From NCBI GenBank assembly GCA_032158295.1, contig CM063247.1:8746675-8810674 (forward strand): a DNA stretch of 64,000 nt. The letters are read 5' to 3'. Under the pieces are notes generated by a model, which was not told where the DNA came from, ran no database searches, and saw only the letters and a list, made by a program, of their open reading frames with translations. Shown here in pieces: positions 11,201 to 23,483 of this stretch (the stretch's first letter is position 1; each line of letters begins with the position of its first letter). The stretch comes from Pycnopodia helianthoides (lineage: Eukaryota; Echinodermata; Asteroidea; Forcipulatida; Asteriidae). The translations under genes and the position numbers were made by a program.

Positions 11201-14200
11201 ACATTGGAGTCCAATTGAGTCATTTTATCACTTTAAAATTTGAATATTGTTGCAACAGCTTTTTCCTCCACCAATATACCTACACAGTGCATTTATAAAT
11301 ACTTCATGGTACCTTTTTGGAATAGAAGACTTTAAACTCCAATAGTACACATTTGAAAACAAAGAATGCCAGGAAAGTTTAAAAGCATTAAAGGAGCTAC
11401 AGATCAGACATGTCGCTGAAGGACAAAAGTTTAAAGGGTGACCGTGTAAACATAGACCATTGATCGGGATCTTAGAATGCAGTTCGTCCAGCACTGGTAA
11501 AAAGAATAGACTTGTGCTGAGGACTGCCTTTAATTGCAAAGGAAAAATTTAAAATAGTTTTTTAATTAAAGAAACTGATCAATGTCAAAGCATTCAAACA
11601 GATGTCTTGGCCCTCAAAGTAAAGATAAGAGTACAATCAATACATGATAGAACAAAAGGGGCACAGTATAGTGCCTCGAACCACTCTCTGCATACAAGAG
11701 TTTATAATTTACCAAGAGATCAGAATCCCTGACTAAAGATGGATTGCAGAAAAGCATTTTTAGAAGAGCATTTGAGTCCAATTGAGTCATTTTATCACTT
11801 TAAAATTTGAATATTGTTGCAACAGCTTTATCCTCCACCAATATACCTACACAGTGCATTTATAACGATCCAAATACTTCATGGTACCTTTTTTGGAATA
11901 GAAGACATCAAACTCCAATAGAACACATTTGAAAACAAAGAATGCCAGGAAAGTTTAAAAGCATTAAAGGAGCTACAGATCAGACATGTCGCTGAAGGAC
12001 AAAAGTTTAAAGGGTGACTGTGTAAACATAGACCATTGATCATGATCTTAGAATGCAGTTCGTCCAGCACTGGTAAAAAGAATAGACTTGTGCTGAGGAC
12101 TGCCTTTAATTGCAAAGGAAAAATTTAAAATAGTTTTTAATAAAAGAAACTGAGGAATGCCAAAGCATTCAAACAGATGTCTCGGTCCTCAAAGTAAAGA
12201 TAAGAGTACAATTAATAAATGATAGCACAAAAGCGGCAAAATATAGTGCCTCGAACCACTCTCGGCATACAAGAGTTTTATAGTTCGAAAAGGGATCAGC
12301 ATCCCTGACTGAAGATGGATTGCAGAAAAGAGTTTTTAGATGAACATTGGAGTCCAATTGAGTCATTTTATCACTTTAAAATCTGAATATTGTTGCAACA
12401 GCTTGATCCTCCACCAATATACCTACACAGTGCATTTATAATGATCCAAATACTTCATGGTACCTTTTTTGGAATAGAAGACATTAAACTCCAAGAGTAC
12501 ACATTTGAAAACAAAGAATGCCAGGAAAGATTTAAAAGCATAAAAGTAGCTACAGATCAGACATGTCGCTCAAGGACAAAAGTTTAGAGAGTGACAATAG
12601 TGAACATGGACCATTGGTCATGATCTTAGAATGCAGTTCGTCCAGCGATGGTAAAAAGAATAGACTTGTGCTGAGGACTGCCTTTTATTGCAAAGAAAGA
12701 TTTAAAATAGTTTTTAATCAAAGAAACTGATCAATGTCAAAGCATTCAAACAGATGTCTCGGCCCTCAAAGTAAAGATAAGAGTACAATCAATACATGAT
12801 AGAACAAAAGGGGCACAGTATAGTGCCTCGAACCACTCTCTGCATACAAGAGTTTATAATTTACCAAGAGATCAGAATCCCTGACTAAAGATGGATTGCA
12901 GAAAAGCATTTTTAGAAGAGCATTTGAGTCCAATTGAGTCATTTTATCACTTTAAAATTTGAATATTGTTGCAACAGCTTTATCCTCCACCAATATACCT
13001 ACACAGTGCATTTATAAATACTTCATGGTACCTTTTTTGGAATAGAAGACATTAAACTCCAATAGTACACATTTGAAAACAAAGAATGCCAGGAAAGTTT
13101 AAAAGCATTAAAGGAGCTACAGATCAGACATGTCGCTCAAGGACAAAAGTTTAAAGGGTGACCGTGTAAACATAGACCATTGATCGGGATCTTAGAATGC
13201 AGTTCGTCCAGCACTGGTAAAAAGAATAGACTTGTGCTGAGGACTGCCTTTTATTGCAAAGGAAAAATTTAAAATAGTTTTTAATAAAAGAAACTGATGA
13301 ATGTCAAAGCATTCAAACAGATATCTCGGTCCTCAAAGTAAAGATAAGAGTACGATAAATAAATGATAGATCAAAAGCGCAGAGTATAGTGCCTCGAACC
13401 ACTCTTGGCATACAAGAGTTTATAGTTCAAAAAGAGATCTGCATCCCTGACTGAAGATGGATTGCAGAAAAGAGTTTTTAGATGAACATTGGAGTCCAAT
13501 TGAGTAATTTTATCACTTTAAAATTTGAATATTGTTGCAACAGCTTTATCCTCCACCAATATATCTACACACTGCATTTTTAATGATCCAAATACTTCAT
13601 GATACCTTTTTTGGAACAGAAGACATTAAACTCCAATAGTACACATTTGAAAACAAAGAATGCCAGGAAATGTTTAAAAGCATTAAAGGAGCTACAGATC
13701 AGATATTTCGCTGAAGGAGAAAAGTTTAGAGAGTGACAATAGAGAACATGGACCATTGATCATGATCTCAGAATGCAGTTCGTCCAGCACTGGTAAAAAG
13801 AAAAGACTTGTGCTGAGGACTGCCCTTTATTGTCATAGGAAAGATTTAAATTAGTTTTTAATAAAAGAAACTGATGAATGTCAAAGCAACCAAACAGATG
13901 TCACTGTCCTCAAAGTAAATAGAAGAGTACGATAAATAAATAATAGAACAAAAGCGGTAACTTTTTCGGAAAAGAAGACATTAAACTCCTATAGTAAACA
14001 TTGAAAACAAAGAATGCCAGGAAATGTTTAAAAGCATTAAAGGAGCTACAGATCAGATATTTCGCTGAAGGACAAAAGTTTAGAGAGTGCCAATAGAGAA
14101 CATGGACCATTGATCATGATCTCAGAATGCAGTTCGTCCAGCATTGGTAAAAAGAATAGGCTTTTGCTGGGGACTGCCTTTTCTTGTCATAGGAAAGATT

Positions 14201-14905
14201 TAAATTAGTTTTTAATAATAGAAACTGATGAATGTCAAAGCATTCAAACAGATGTCTCGGTCCTTAAAGTAAAGGTAAGAGTACAATAAATACATGATAG
14301 AACAAAAGCGGCAGAGTATAGTGCCTCGAACCACTTCAACATGCAAGAGTTTATAGTTTACAGATGAGCATTAGAGTCCAATTGAGTCATTGTATCACTT
14401 TCGAATTGAAATATTGTTGAGACAGCTTTATCCTCCACCAATTATACCTACACACTGCATTCAAGTACGTCATGGTAACTTCTTTAGGATATAAGACATT
14501 AAACTCTTATAGTTCACATTTGAAAACAAAGAATTTCAGGAAGTATTTAAAAGCAAGGAGCTACAGATCAGACATGTCACTGAAGGACAACAGTTTAGAG
14601 AGTGACAATAGTTAACATGGTCCCTTGATCACGATCACAGACTGTAGTTCGTCCGGTAAAACATGGAAATGAGTTTTTAATGATAGAAACAGCTGAATGT
14701 CAAAGCATCCCATCAGATCTCTTTGTCCTCACAGTAAAAATTTGAGTATGAAAAAATATACCAGAGAAGAGTATATAACAGAAGAGTATAGTGCCTCAAG
14801 TCACTCTCGACATACAAGAGTTGATAGTTTACAAAGAGATGAGCTTCCCAGACTGAGGATGGAGTTTTAGAATATTTGTTTAAATATCCCTTGATGTCCA
14901 ATTTA
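5293..14905. repeat. Satellite A, main part (about 17 units of ~575 bp)
   Basis: CAGCTTTATCCTC or a close variant recurs near 5513, 6094, 6673, 7252, 7824, 8389, 8958, 9537, 10113, 10689, 11256, 11822, 12395, 12974, 13541 and 14418, giving spacings of about 565-581 except the last. The last interval (about 877) contains a unit lacking roughly 290 bp: at about 13960 the sequence jumps from AACAAAAGCGG to a point that normally lies later in the unit. A subset of units (10689, 11256, 12974) shares a small deletion before AAATACTTCATGG. Several units keep short frames on both strands, but these break by frameshift in many other units. Divergence rises toward the right edge, where similarity fades near 14905. 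Confidence 0.93.
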
Positions 14906-16778
14906 ACCGAACCGTCATCAATCAAATAGCATATTCTTAGCAGCGCACAATTGGAGTTATCTAACATATGTTTCACTGAAACCACTCAAGGTGAATCATG
15001 AGCATGTGTTACTCTTTACCTACTTTCATGTAAAATTTCTTTTTGTGCTATAAAGTTTTGTTATTCAGTCTTAGCAGCCTTAATCTTTTTAAACAGTAAG
15101 AAAGTTGCATTACATAATTATTGCTTTTTTGTTTTACATGTTTATAATGTTAAGAAAATTTAATATAATTTCAAGCACCAGATATTGAACAGATTGCAAA
15201 TTGGCGGTCTACAACACCACACAGTTAGGTGCTTTTCCATGTGCACAATTTGAATTTTGGTAAACAAACATAGAACTGCTAATTTTGTCAGTTTCAAACA
15301 CTTTTAGAAAATCATTCTCTTTCTATTTTATTTTTTTTTTCTCAGTAAAAAAAATGGGTTTCGGTTTTTAATCTTTTTTCATAAGGACTAATTTCAATCA
15401 CATAGTTTTTCCCTAATACAAAATTAACCATTCAATTCGGGGAGACATGATGCTTGAAAAACTGGGTTCGTTCCTGTGTATCCTTCTGATGACTGCAGCT
15501 TCTTGTGATTACATCTACTGGAGGTTCGGGTTTCAAGTTCTGAATTCAGAAAATGTCCTCATAAATTGTACAGTTAAGTTTTAATACAATCTTTAACTGG
15601 TGTAACATTCTCCTGCACAACTCCTGCATCTGGCAGTAATTAAGGGCAACTTTGTCTTGTCCTTTCATTTTCCAAGTTCGCCGCAAATGATGCAATTCAG
15701 TGTACTGTCAGCTTCCTTTATATAGTTTCAACTGCACAACCTCAAAGGCGATCTGTCGTTACCCGTAACCCTGGGTGCGGGCCTATTACCAGGTGGTTCC
15801 ACCCTAGGAAGATGGACCTGGGACATCGCGTGGGCAGGAGTGTCAGACCTGAAGTAGCCCCGAAGCTACTCGCTACCCGTACAAATCTTTTAAAATTACT
15901 GTATCGACATGTGACTGAAATCGTCTCTTATTTGATTTTTCAAAATTGCTGTGTGGTGATCATAACTGTCCAACTGTTAACAGTCAGGATTTGTGTAAAG
16001 TAAACATTTCAGACTCAAATAAGTGTGTCCCTTATTGGACCCAGGAATGAAACCATAGTTAAACAGCTCCAGGCTGCTGTGCAGGTTTGCAGTGAGACTA
16101 AATTTATTTCGTATCTAAACCTGTTAAAACAGGTTTGTAGGTTTATTATGAATTCACCACACACTTTTAAAAAATACATACATAAAGTTATGTTTTTGAA
16201 ATTGTATACCATGGAGGAGGACATCTATTTACCCACTCTTTTAATTTCACAACTTATTTCAAAAAAGAAGCCAAAATTGCATTAAGATGTTTGAGATGCT
16301 AGGAAGTACAGTACTGCCTATAAAAACCACACTGAACTTTTGCAGTCTTTCTCCATGCACACAGCTACAGTATGTATCAAATTAAATTCTAACAAAGATA
16401 ACACACTTCATAATTTGAGAAAAGCTGTAGACTAAGTGCTTTTTGAGCATACTTTATAGCATTTTGTTTTGCATTTGTGTACATTTAAAAAGGAAGTAAC
16501 TTTAAGATTACAATTGTAAAGCTAAATGGCATGTACAGTAGTCTACAGTTGTATTTTCAAATACATGATCATAATTTTTGGGCCTTAGATGAAACCATAC
16601 TTTACTTATCTTTTCTCAAATAATCACATCATTTTGGACTGAGCTAAGGTACTGAACAGAGACTATTCAACTGTTTGACTGAAATGATCTAAGGCAAAAG
16701 TCAAACTAGTGCTCCTAATCACCAATTACACTTTGGTGTACACCAATATTGAACATGAACATCTTACATGATATTAAG
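14906..16778. other. Unassigned AT-rich region
   Basis: No gene or repeat recognised. A somewhat GC-richer patch at about 15745-15880 carries a short frame starting at 15812 with no family resemblance. The 16015-16285 frames on both strands are low-complexity and not convincing. Confidence 0.4.
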
Positions 16779-16971
16779 CAGTGGCATAGCCAGGATATTT
16801 TCAATGGCGGAACATGGATTGGGGGTCATTGAGTTAAAGTGAGGGGGGGGTAGGGCCATGTTTTTGTAGGCACTACATGTATCTGAAGTTATTTGTTGGG
16901 GCACTTGGGGGTCACTGGAAAGTTGTGGGGGATTGTGCCCAAAGGCCATTCCCACCCCCGATACACCGCTG
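16779..16971. mobile_element. Candidate small hAT-like MITE
   Basis: The left end CAGTGGCATAGCCAGG and the right end GATACACCGCTG form imperfect terminal inverted repeats of the CAGTGGCGTAGCC type found on many non-autonomous hAT-like elements. The flanking octamers ATATTAAG (16771-16778) and ATAATATG (16972-16979) are similar but not identical, so an 8-bp target duplication is only suggested. The interior is G-rich (a run of nine G near 16843). No coding capacity. Confidence 0.45.
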
Positions 16972-16979
16972 ATAATATG

Positions 16980-17745
16980 CCATTGTAATGGCTTTGTCTA
17001 AGTCACTGATGATGATGGTGTACATTTTAGGCCTTTGCTGATATGGAGTAGGAATCCTCCATAGATCTGAATGGCAATCTCAAACCTGTATCCCGATGAC
17101 CCTCGCCAAAGGAATCCAAGTCTGAAGTGCTCATTCTAATGCATTACAGCACCGTTATGTACAATGTACATGATAGGCCAATATGATGGCTTTGTCCAAG
17201 TCACTGATGATGATGGTGTACATTTTAGGCCTTTGCTGATATGGAGTAGGAATCCTCCATAGATCTGAATGGCAATCTCAAACCTGTATCCCGATGACCA
17301 TCGCCAAAGGAATCCAAGTCTGAAGTGCTCATTCTAATGCATTACAGCACCGTTATGTACAATGTACATGATAGGCCAATATGATGGCTTTGTCCAAGTC
17401 ACTGATGATGATGATGATGTACATTTAAGGCCTATGCTTCATCATCTGATAAGGAGTAGGAATCCTCCATAGATCTGAATGGCAATCTCGATCCAAACCA
17501 GCATCCCGATGACCATTGCCAAAGGAATCCAAATCTGAAGTGCTCATTCTAATCCATTACAGCACTGTTATGTACAATGTACATGATCAGCCAATATGCT
17601 TGCTAATGTCCAAGTCTCTAATGATGATGATGTGCAATGTAGACCTCATCATCTGATAGTGAGAAGAATCTTCAACAGATCTGATTGGCAATCTCGATCC
17701 AAACTTGTATCCCGATGACCTTCGTCACAAGAATCAAAGTCTGGT
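16980..17745. repeat. Tandem repeat, unit ~198 bp, about 3.8 copies
   Basis: GGCTTTGTCCAAGTCACTG-type words begin near 16990, 17188 and 17386, with a diverged fourth copy near 17599. Copies one and two are almost identical; copies three and four have gained extra GATGAT triplets and small indels. Each unit contains ATGTACAATGTACAT, itself a short palindrome. No gene seen. Confidence 0.88.
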
Positions 17746-20107
17746 GGACTCAACCAATGAACTATACCACTAGATTATGTTGATGGACATCTAATATCAA
17801 ACTTTATGTCCTATTTAATTTTTCTGTATTCTTAAGATACTTATTTCAGACTCATTTTTTGATGACCAGAAAAGCAAGAATCAAAGTCCACTGTGCTACC
17901 CAAATAGTTTAGAGGTGCCTAAGATCATCAACATCGGATACTAATCAGTTAATTTGTATTCCTCTTGTGTCATTCTTGTTGGTGGCGAGAAAAATCCAAA
18001 TACACAATAAGATAGTTTTCTGGTTGGCACATCCAGCACTCAAGAATTATGCAAAGTATGGTTTCAAATATACCTCATCAACATACCTACGAATTGCATA
18101 TTAAAATTACTCAAGTACTTGCTGACAACTATGTGGGGATAGAGCTACAAATCTGCAACAGCAAACTGCACACTGTCAACATTTGTGACCAATTTATAGC
18201 CAAGTGATAAAAATTATAGTGACTTTATTGTTTGGTCTACTACTGTACACAACATGATAGCTATACTACTCCACTATGGGTTTATAATACCTCAAACATT
18301 AGCTAAAACATTGTATCCAGACAAGAACTCATAACAAGCTACATGTACAAGCCTTTTTAAGTCTGATGTATAAGGTATTTATTGTTATAGTTTGAGGCAT
18401 TGCATGGTAATATTCATTTGGTTTGCGGTAACACCATGTGACTACATGTATATCTACTTTGCTGGTTAGATTGTTCTGGTAAGAATTTCTCTTGCCGTTA
18501 TACTTGCTGTTATACACTGCAGCTGTAAAGTTAATCATAGAGTTCTTCTCTATCCACTAACCCAAGGTCCGATTTCCTACCCCCCCCCAAACAAACGTAG
18601 TAGAATAACAGCAAGACAAGCTCTTACAAGAGCAATCTACACAGCAAAATAGCAGTGATGTAACTTTACACTTTTATTTGTATTTGTTTACTTATTTATT
18701 TTGTTTAGTATTTTTTTGGGGGGGGGGGGCTGGGCAAAGAAATTATTTTGGGTTGTTTTAGGTATCAAACAATTCATTTGTGCATTTTTTTTTCAATTGG
18801 GGGCAGGGGGGCCAGGGAAAACCCAACCACCCCCCTCCCCCCTCAGGCTTGCTACACCTCTGCAAAGTAGAAAAGTAAACCAAATAAAATAAAAGGATGG
18901 ACCCTTGTAAGTGCAACGTTGCCGACTATAACCACAAAGTGGTATCTGGACTATTCAATTTCATAAGGCAAAGTTGAGTGAAATGGAAAAGCCAGTTTTC
19001 ACTTAGTGAAAAAATTCTGCAACAATGCATGAATGCCATGCATTCATGCATTGTTGAATACAACTCACACATAGATCCTTGTCATTTCAAAGTTAAAAAA
19101 AACCCTTCTGAACAACGTGGAGGACTCCTTGTAAACATCAACCTTGTCCACTTTGCCTCATAAGGACAAACAGGCGGAAACTGGTTATTTTTTAAAAGGT
19201 GTTGTGAAGCATTAGAAACTTCCTATTAATGTCCATTTGGGACTCCTATAATAAATTCTGGAGCATACTCTAATCAAATTACAAGGATCTCTGGGTGTGG
19301 TAATACAATTAATATTTAGCTATATTCAAAACATTTTTTTAAAAGAGGGTTTAAAATGTAGAGTTACAACTAAAAATTTAGTTTAATTTAAGTTAAAATT
19401 AGGTTTGTTCACTTAAAGAATAACAAACAATTATAAACAGGTGTAGTGTTTTACATGTTCGGCTTTGGAAAGGGACATTTCAGATTTATCAATGTTTTTA
19501 TAAGCTACTTTTTTTTAACCATCACCTTTGTACATCAAAAACTAGTATCTGTGTTTTTTTCTTTCTAATTGTTTGAAAATGAAATTGAGTGTAATTTTTG
19601 ATATAAAAAAAGCAATGTATGTATTAGAGCATTTATAATTCTGAATTGCCCCCTTAGACTGAATAACTTTCTGAAGCATTCACATTTGATGTTTGATTGA
19701 TTCAACCTATGGCTGCAGAAAAAGTAGTGTTTGACATGTTTTTATATTACCTAACTTTTTTAGTGTTATTCTTATTCTCATTTCAATTACACTTTTGCAC
19801 CTCTGTAATTGGCTATATATTGATAAACTTGTTAAAAAAATAAGCGCTGATTCTGTCTACAAGCACAAGACGTAATACCAAGCAATCTAAATTGTAACAC
19901 ATGTCCTCAAGATTATCAACAGTGAGTTGAGTTGAGTTGCAAAGTGTTTTCAATTGACACGCATGGCTGTTAGTTTGTTTGACAAACGCAAACAAATTCT
20001 CCTAAGATTTACTTCTAAAGATAAGTTTGAAGTGTTTATTAATCCATCCCCTTTCTAACAGCTATACAGAAAGTGAAAAAAGATTGAGGGAGAAAGAGAT
20101 TCTAAGA
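17746..20107. other. Unassigned AT-rich region with homopolymer runs and a perfect hairpin
   Basis: No gene recognised. A C-run lies at about 18580-18589 and a G-run at about 18719-18730. A stretch at about 18800-18861 (GGGCAGGGGGGCC, then CTTGCTACACCTCTG) resembles a decayed transposon end of the CAGTGGCGTAGCC type. A perfect inverted repeat is listed separately at 19020-19056. Confidence 0.4.
19020..19056. repeat. Perfect 17-bp inverted repeat, 3-nt loop
   Basis: The left arm CAACAATGCATGAATGC (19020-19036) is exactly the reverse complement of the right arm GCATTCATGCATTGTTG (19040-19056), separated by CAT. No terminator role is implied in a eukaryote. It may be a foldback remnant or a structured RNA segment. 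Confidence 0.9.
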
Positions 20108-21864
20108 TAAAGGCCTTTCCATACAGGCATATTTGTAAACCTCATTATATACTCAAGCCATCAGAAGTACTAAGTTCTTGCTGTGCTTTTCGTTTTGACT
20201 TTGATGTTACAATCAAGCTGATGAAGTAAGAAATCAGATTACTTGAACAAGGATTGTATTCAAAACTAGCATAAGAATCATTTCACTTTATTGATGCTTC
20301 CACAGCTAGGAAATTCCTCAGGATCATAATTGAAGTTACAGAGCTTCCTCCATAATAACATTGATTCAGAATACATCTTCTTAAACGTATAAGTTAGAGT
20401 GATAGATAAGATCAGTATGCAAGTATCGCATAATCGACATACTCATTTATGGCACCTTTGGCAACACATAATGAGCCTTCCAGAACCTGTAACCAAGGTA
20501 AAGCTTGGCCTCACTTGAGCAGTCTTGGCTACAAATCACTTTTTCATTGTCGTAGAACCTAATTCTTATAAGATATAAATAAGCCTTCCAATACAGGCAT
20601 AGTTGTCAGTTTATACTCAAGCCATCTGCAATGATGAGGATTAAGAAGTACCAAATTCTTGCTGTACTTTTCGTTTTGACTTTGAAGTTACAATCAAGCT
20701 GATGAAGTTAGAAATCAGCTAACTTGAACAAGGATTGTTTTCAAATCTAGCATAAGAATCACTTCACTTTATTGATGCTACCACTGCTAGGGAATTCCTC
20801 AGGGTCATAATAGAAGTTACCGAGCTTCATCCATAATAACATTGTTTCAGAATATATCTTCTTAAAAGTATAAGTTAGAGTGATAGATAAGATCAGTATG
20901 CAAGTATCGCATAATTGACATACCATCATTGAACACATTATGAGCCTTCCAGAACCTATAACCAAGGTAAAGCTTGGCCTCACTTGAGCAGTCTTGGCTA
21001 CAAATCACTTTTTCGTCGTCGTAGAACCTAATTCTTCTTAAGTTATAGGCATTCCCATACAGGCACAGTTGTCAGTATATACTAAAGCCATCTGCATTGA
21101 TGAGGATTCAGAAGTACTAAGTTCTTGCTGTGCTTTCCGTTTTGACTTTGATGTTACAATCAAGCTGATGAAGTCAGAAATCAGCTTACTTGAACAAGGA
21201 TTGTATTCAAAACTAGCATAAGAACAATTTCACTTTATTGATGCTTCCACTGCTAGGAAATTCCTCAGGATCATAATTGAAGTTACCGAGCTTCCTCCAT
21301 AATAACATTGATTCAGAATACATCTTCTTAAACGTATAAGTTAGAGTGATAGATAAGATCAGTATGCAAGTATCGCATAATCGACATACTCATTTATGGC
21401 ACCTTTGGCAACACATAATGAGCCTTCCAGAACCTGTAACCAAGGTAGAGGCCTCACTTGAGCAGTCTTGGCTACAAATCACTTTTTCGTTTTCGTAGAA
21501 CCTGATTCTTCTTAAGTTAAAGGCATTCCAATACAGGCATAGTTGTCAGTATAAAACTAAAGCCATCTGCATTGATGAAGATTTAGAAGTACTAAATTCT
21601 TGCTGTGCTTTCCGTTTTGACTTTGATGTTACAATCAAGCTGATGAAGTTAGAAATCAGCTAACTTGAACAAGGATTGTATTAAAAACTAGCATAAAAAT
21701 CATTTCCTTTTATTGATGCTACCACTGCTAGGGATTTCCTTAGGGTCGTAATTGAAGTTACTGAGCTTCCTCCATAATAACATTGTTTCAGAATATATCT
21801 TCTTAAAAGTATAAGTTAGAGTGATAGATAAGATCAGTATGCAAGTATTACATAATCAACATAC

Positions 21865-22068
21865 CATCATTGATGGCAACTTTGGCAACACATGTAATGA
21901 GCCTTCCAGAACCTATAACCAAGGTAAAGGCCTCACTTGAGCAGTCTTGGCTACAAATCACTTTTTCCTCGTCGTAGAACCTAATTCTTATAAGATTTAG
22001 GCCTTCCAATACAGGCATAGTTGTCAGTATATTCTCAAGCCATCTGAATTGATGAAGATTTAGAAGTA
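21865..22068 (-). CDS. Putative repeated exon, intact copy 1 (unknown protein)
   Basis: On the minus strand a 204-nt segment is bounded by an acceptor-like AATTTAG and a donor-like G|GTATGTT, and is open in one frame across its whole length. Entry and exit are both phase 1, so copies could be spliced together without changing frame. The 68-codon module reads WLENILTTMPVLEGLNL in its first third and KVICSQDCSSEAF in the middle. The first part has leucine spacing reminiscent of a leucine-rich repeat, but this is weak and no family is recognised. Some other units contain frame-breaking indels, so the locus may be a decaying exon array. Transcription is not demonstrated. Confidence 0.4.
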
Positions 22069-22802
22069 CTAAATTCTTGCTGTGCTTTCCGTTTTGACTT
22101 TGATGTTACAATCAAGCTAATGAAGTCAGAAATCAGCTTACTTGAACAAGGATTGTATTCAAAACTAGCATAAGAACAATTTCACTTTATTGATGCTGCC
22201 ACTGCTAGGGAATTCTTCAGGGTCATAATTGAAGTTACCGAGCTTCCTCCATAATACCATTGTTTCAGAATATATCTTCTTAAAAGTATAAGTTAGAGTG
22301 ATAGATAAGATCAGTATGCAAGTATCGCATAATTGACATACCATCATTGAACACATTATGAGCCTTCCAGAACCTATAACCAAGGTAAAGGCCTCACTTG
22401 AGCAGTCTTGGCTACAAATCACTTTTTTGTTTTCGTAGAACCTAATTCTTCTAAGATTTAGGCCTTCCAATACAGGCACAGTTGTCAGTATATACTAAAA
22501 CCATCTGCATTGACGAGGATTCAGAAGTACTAAATTCTTGCCGTGCTTTCCGTTTTGACTTTGATGTTACAATCAAGCTGATGAAGTTAGAAATCAGCTA
22601 ACTTGAACAAGGATTGTATTAAAAACTAGCATAAAAATCATTTCCTTTTATTGATGCTACCACTGCTAGGGATTTCCTTAGGGTCGTAATTGAAGTTACT
22701 GAGCTTCCTCCATAATAACATTGTTTCAGAATATATCTTCTTAAAAGTATAAGTTAGAGTGATAGATAAGATCAGTATGCAAGTATTACATAATCAACAG
22801 AC

Positions 22803-23006
22803 CATCATTGATGGCAACTTTGGCAACACATGTAATGAGCCTTCCAGAACCTATAACCAAGGTAAAGGCCTCACTTGAGCAGTCTTGGCTACAAATCACT
22901 TTTACGTCGTTGTAGAACCTAATTCTTATAAGATTTAGGCCTTCCAATACAGGCATAGTTGTCAGTATATTCTCAAGCCATCTGAATTGATGAAGATTTA
23001 GAAGTA
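22803..23006 (-). CDS. Putative repeated exon, intact copy 2 (unknown protein)
   Basis: Same 204-nt, phase 1-1 layout as the copy at 21865-22068, fully open. It differs by a few codons (for example NDVKV where the first copy has DEEKV), and the donor-like site reads G|GTCTGTT, weaker than GTATGT. It lies in one of the two identical adjacent units. Confidence 0.38.
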
Positions 23007-23279
23007 CTAAATTCTTGCTGTGCTTTCCGATTTGACTTTGATGTTACAATCAAGCTGATGAAGTCAGAAATCAGCTTACTTGAACAAGGATTGTATTCAA
23101 AACTAGCATAAGAATCATTTCCTTTTATTGATGCTACCACTGCTAGGGATTTCCTTAGGGTCGTAATTGAAGTTACTGAGCTTCCTCCATAATAACATTG
23201 TTTCAGAATATATCTTCTTAAAAGTATAAGTTAGAGTGATAGATAAGATCAGTATGCAAGTATTACATAATCAACAGAC

Positions 23280-23483
23280 CATCATTGATGGCAACTTTGG
23301 CAACACATGTAATGAGCCTTCCAGAACCTATAACCAAGGTAAAGGCCTCACTTGAGCAGTCTTGGCTACAAATCACTTTTACGTCGTTGTAGAACCTAAT
23401 TCTTATAAGATTTAGGCCTTCCAATACAGGCATAGTTGTCAGTATATTCTCAAGCCATCTGAATTGATGAAGATTTAGAAGTA
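23280..23483 (-). CDS. Putative repeated exon, intact copy 3 (unknown protein)
   Basis: Open 204-nt phase 1-1 block with sequence identical by eye to the copy at 22803-23006, including the GTCTGT donor-like site. The identity supports very recent tandem duplication or gene conversion rather than long independent selection. Confidence 0.38.

Noticed and set aside
22165..22479. 104-codon minus-strand frame as a stand-alone gene
   Set aside because: It runs across the putative donor site of a satellite-B unit and exists only because that unit has a 16-nt shortening; most other units do not keep it.
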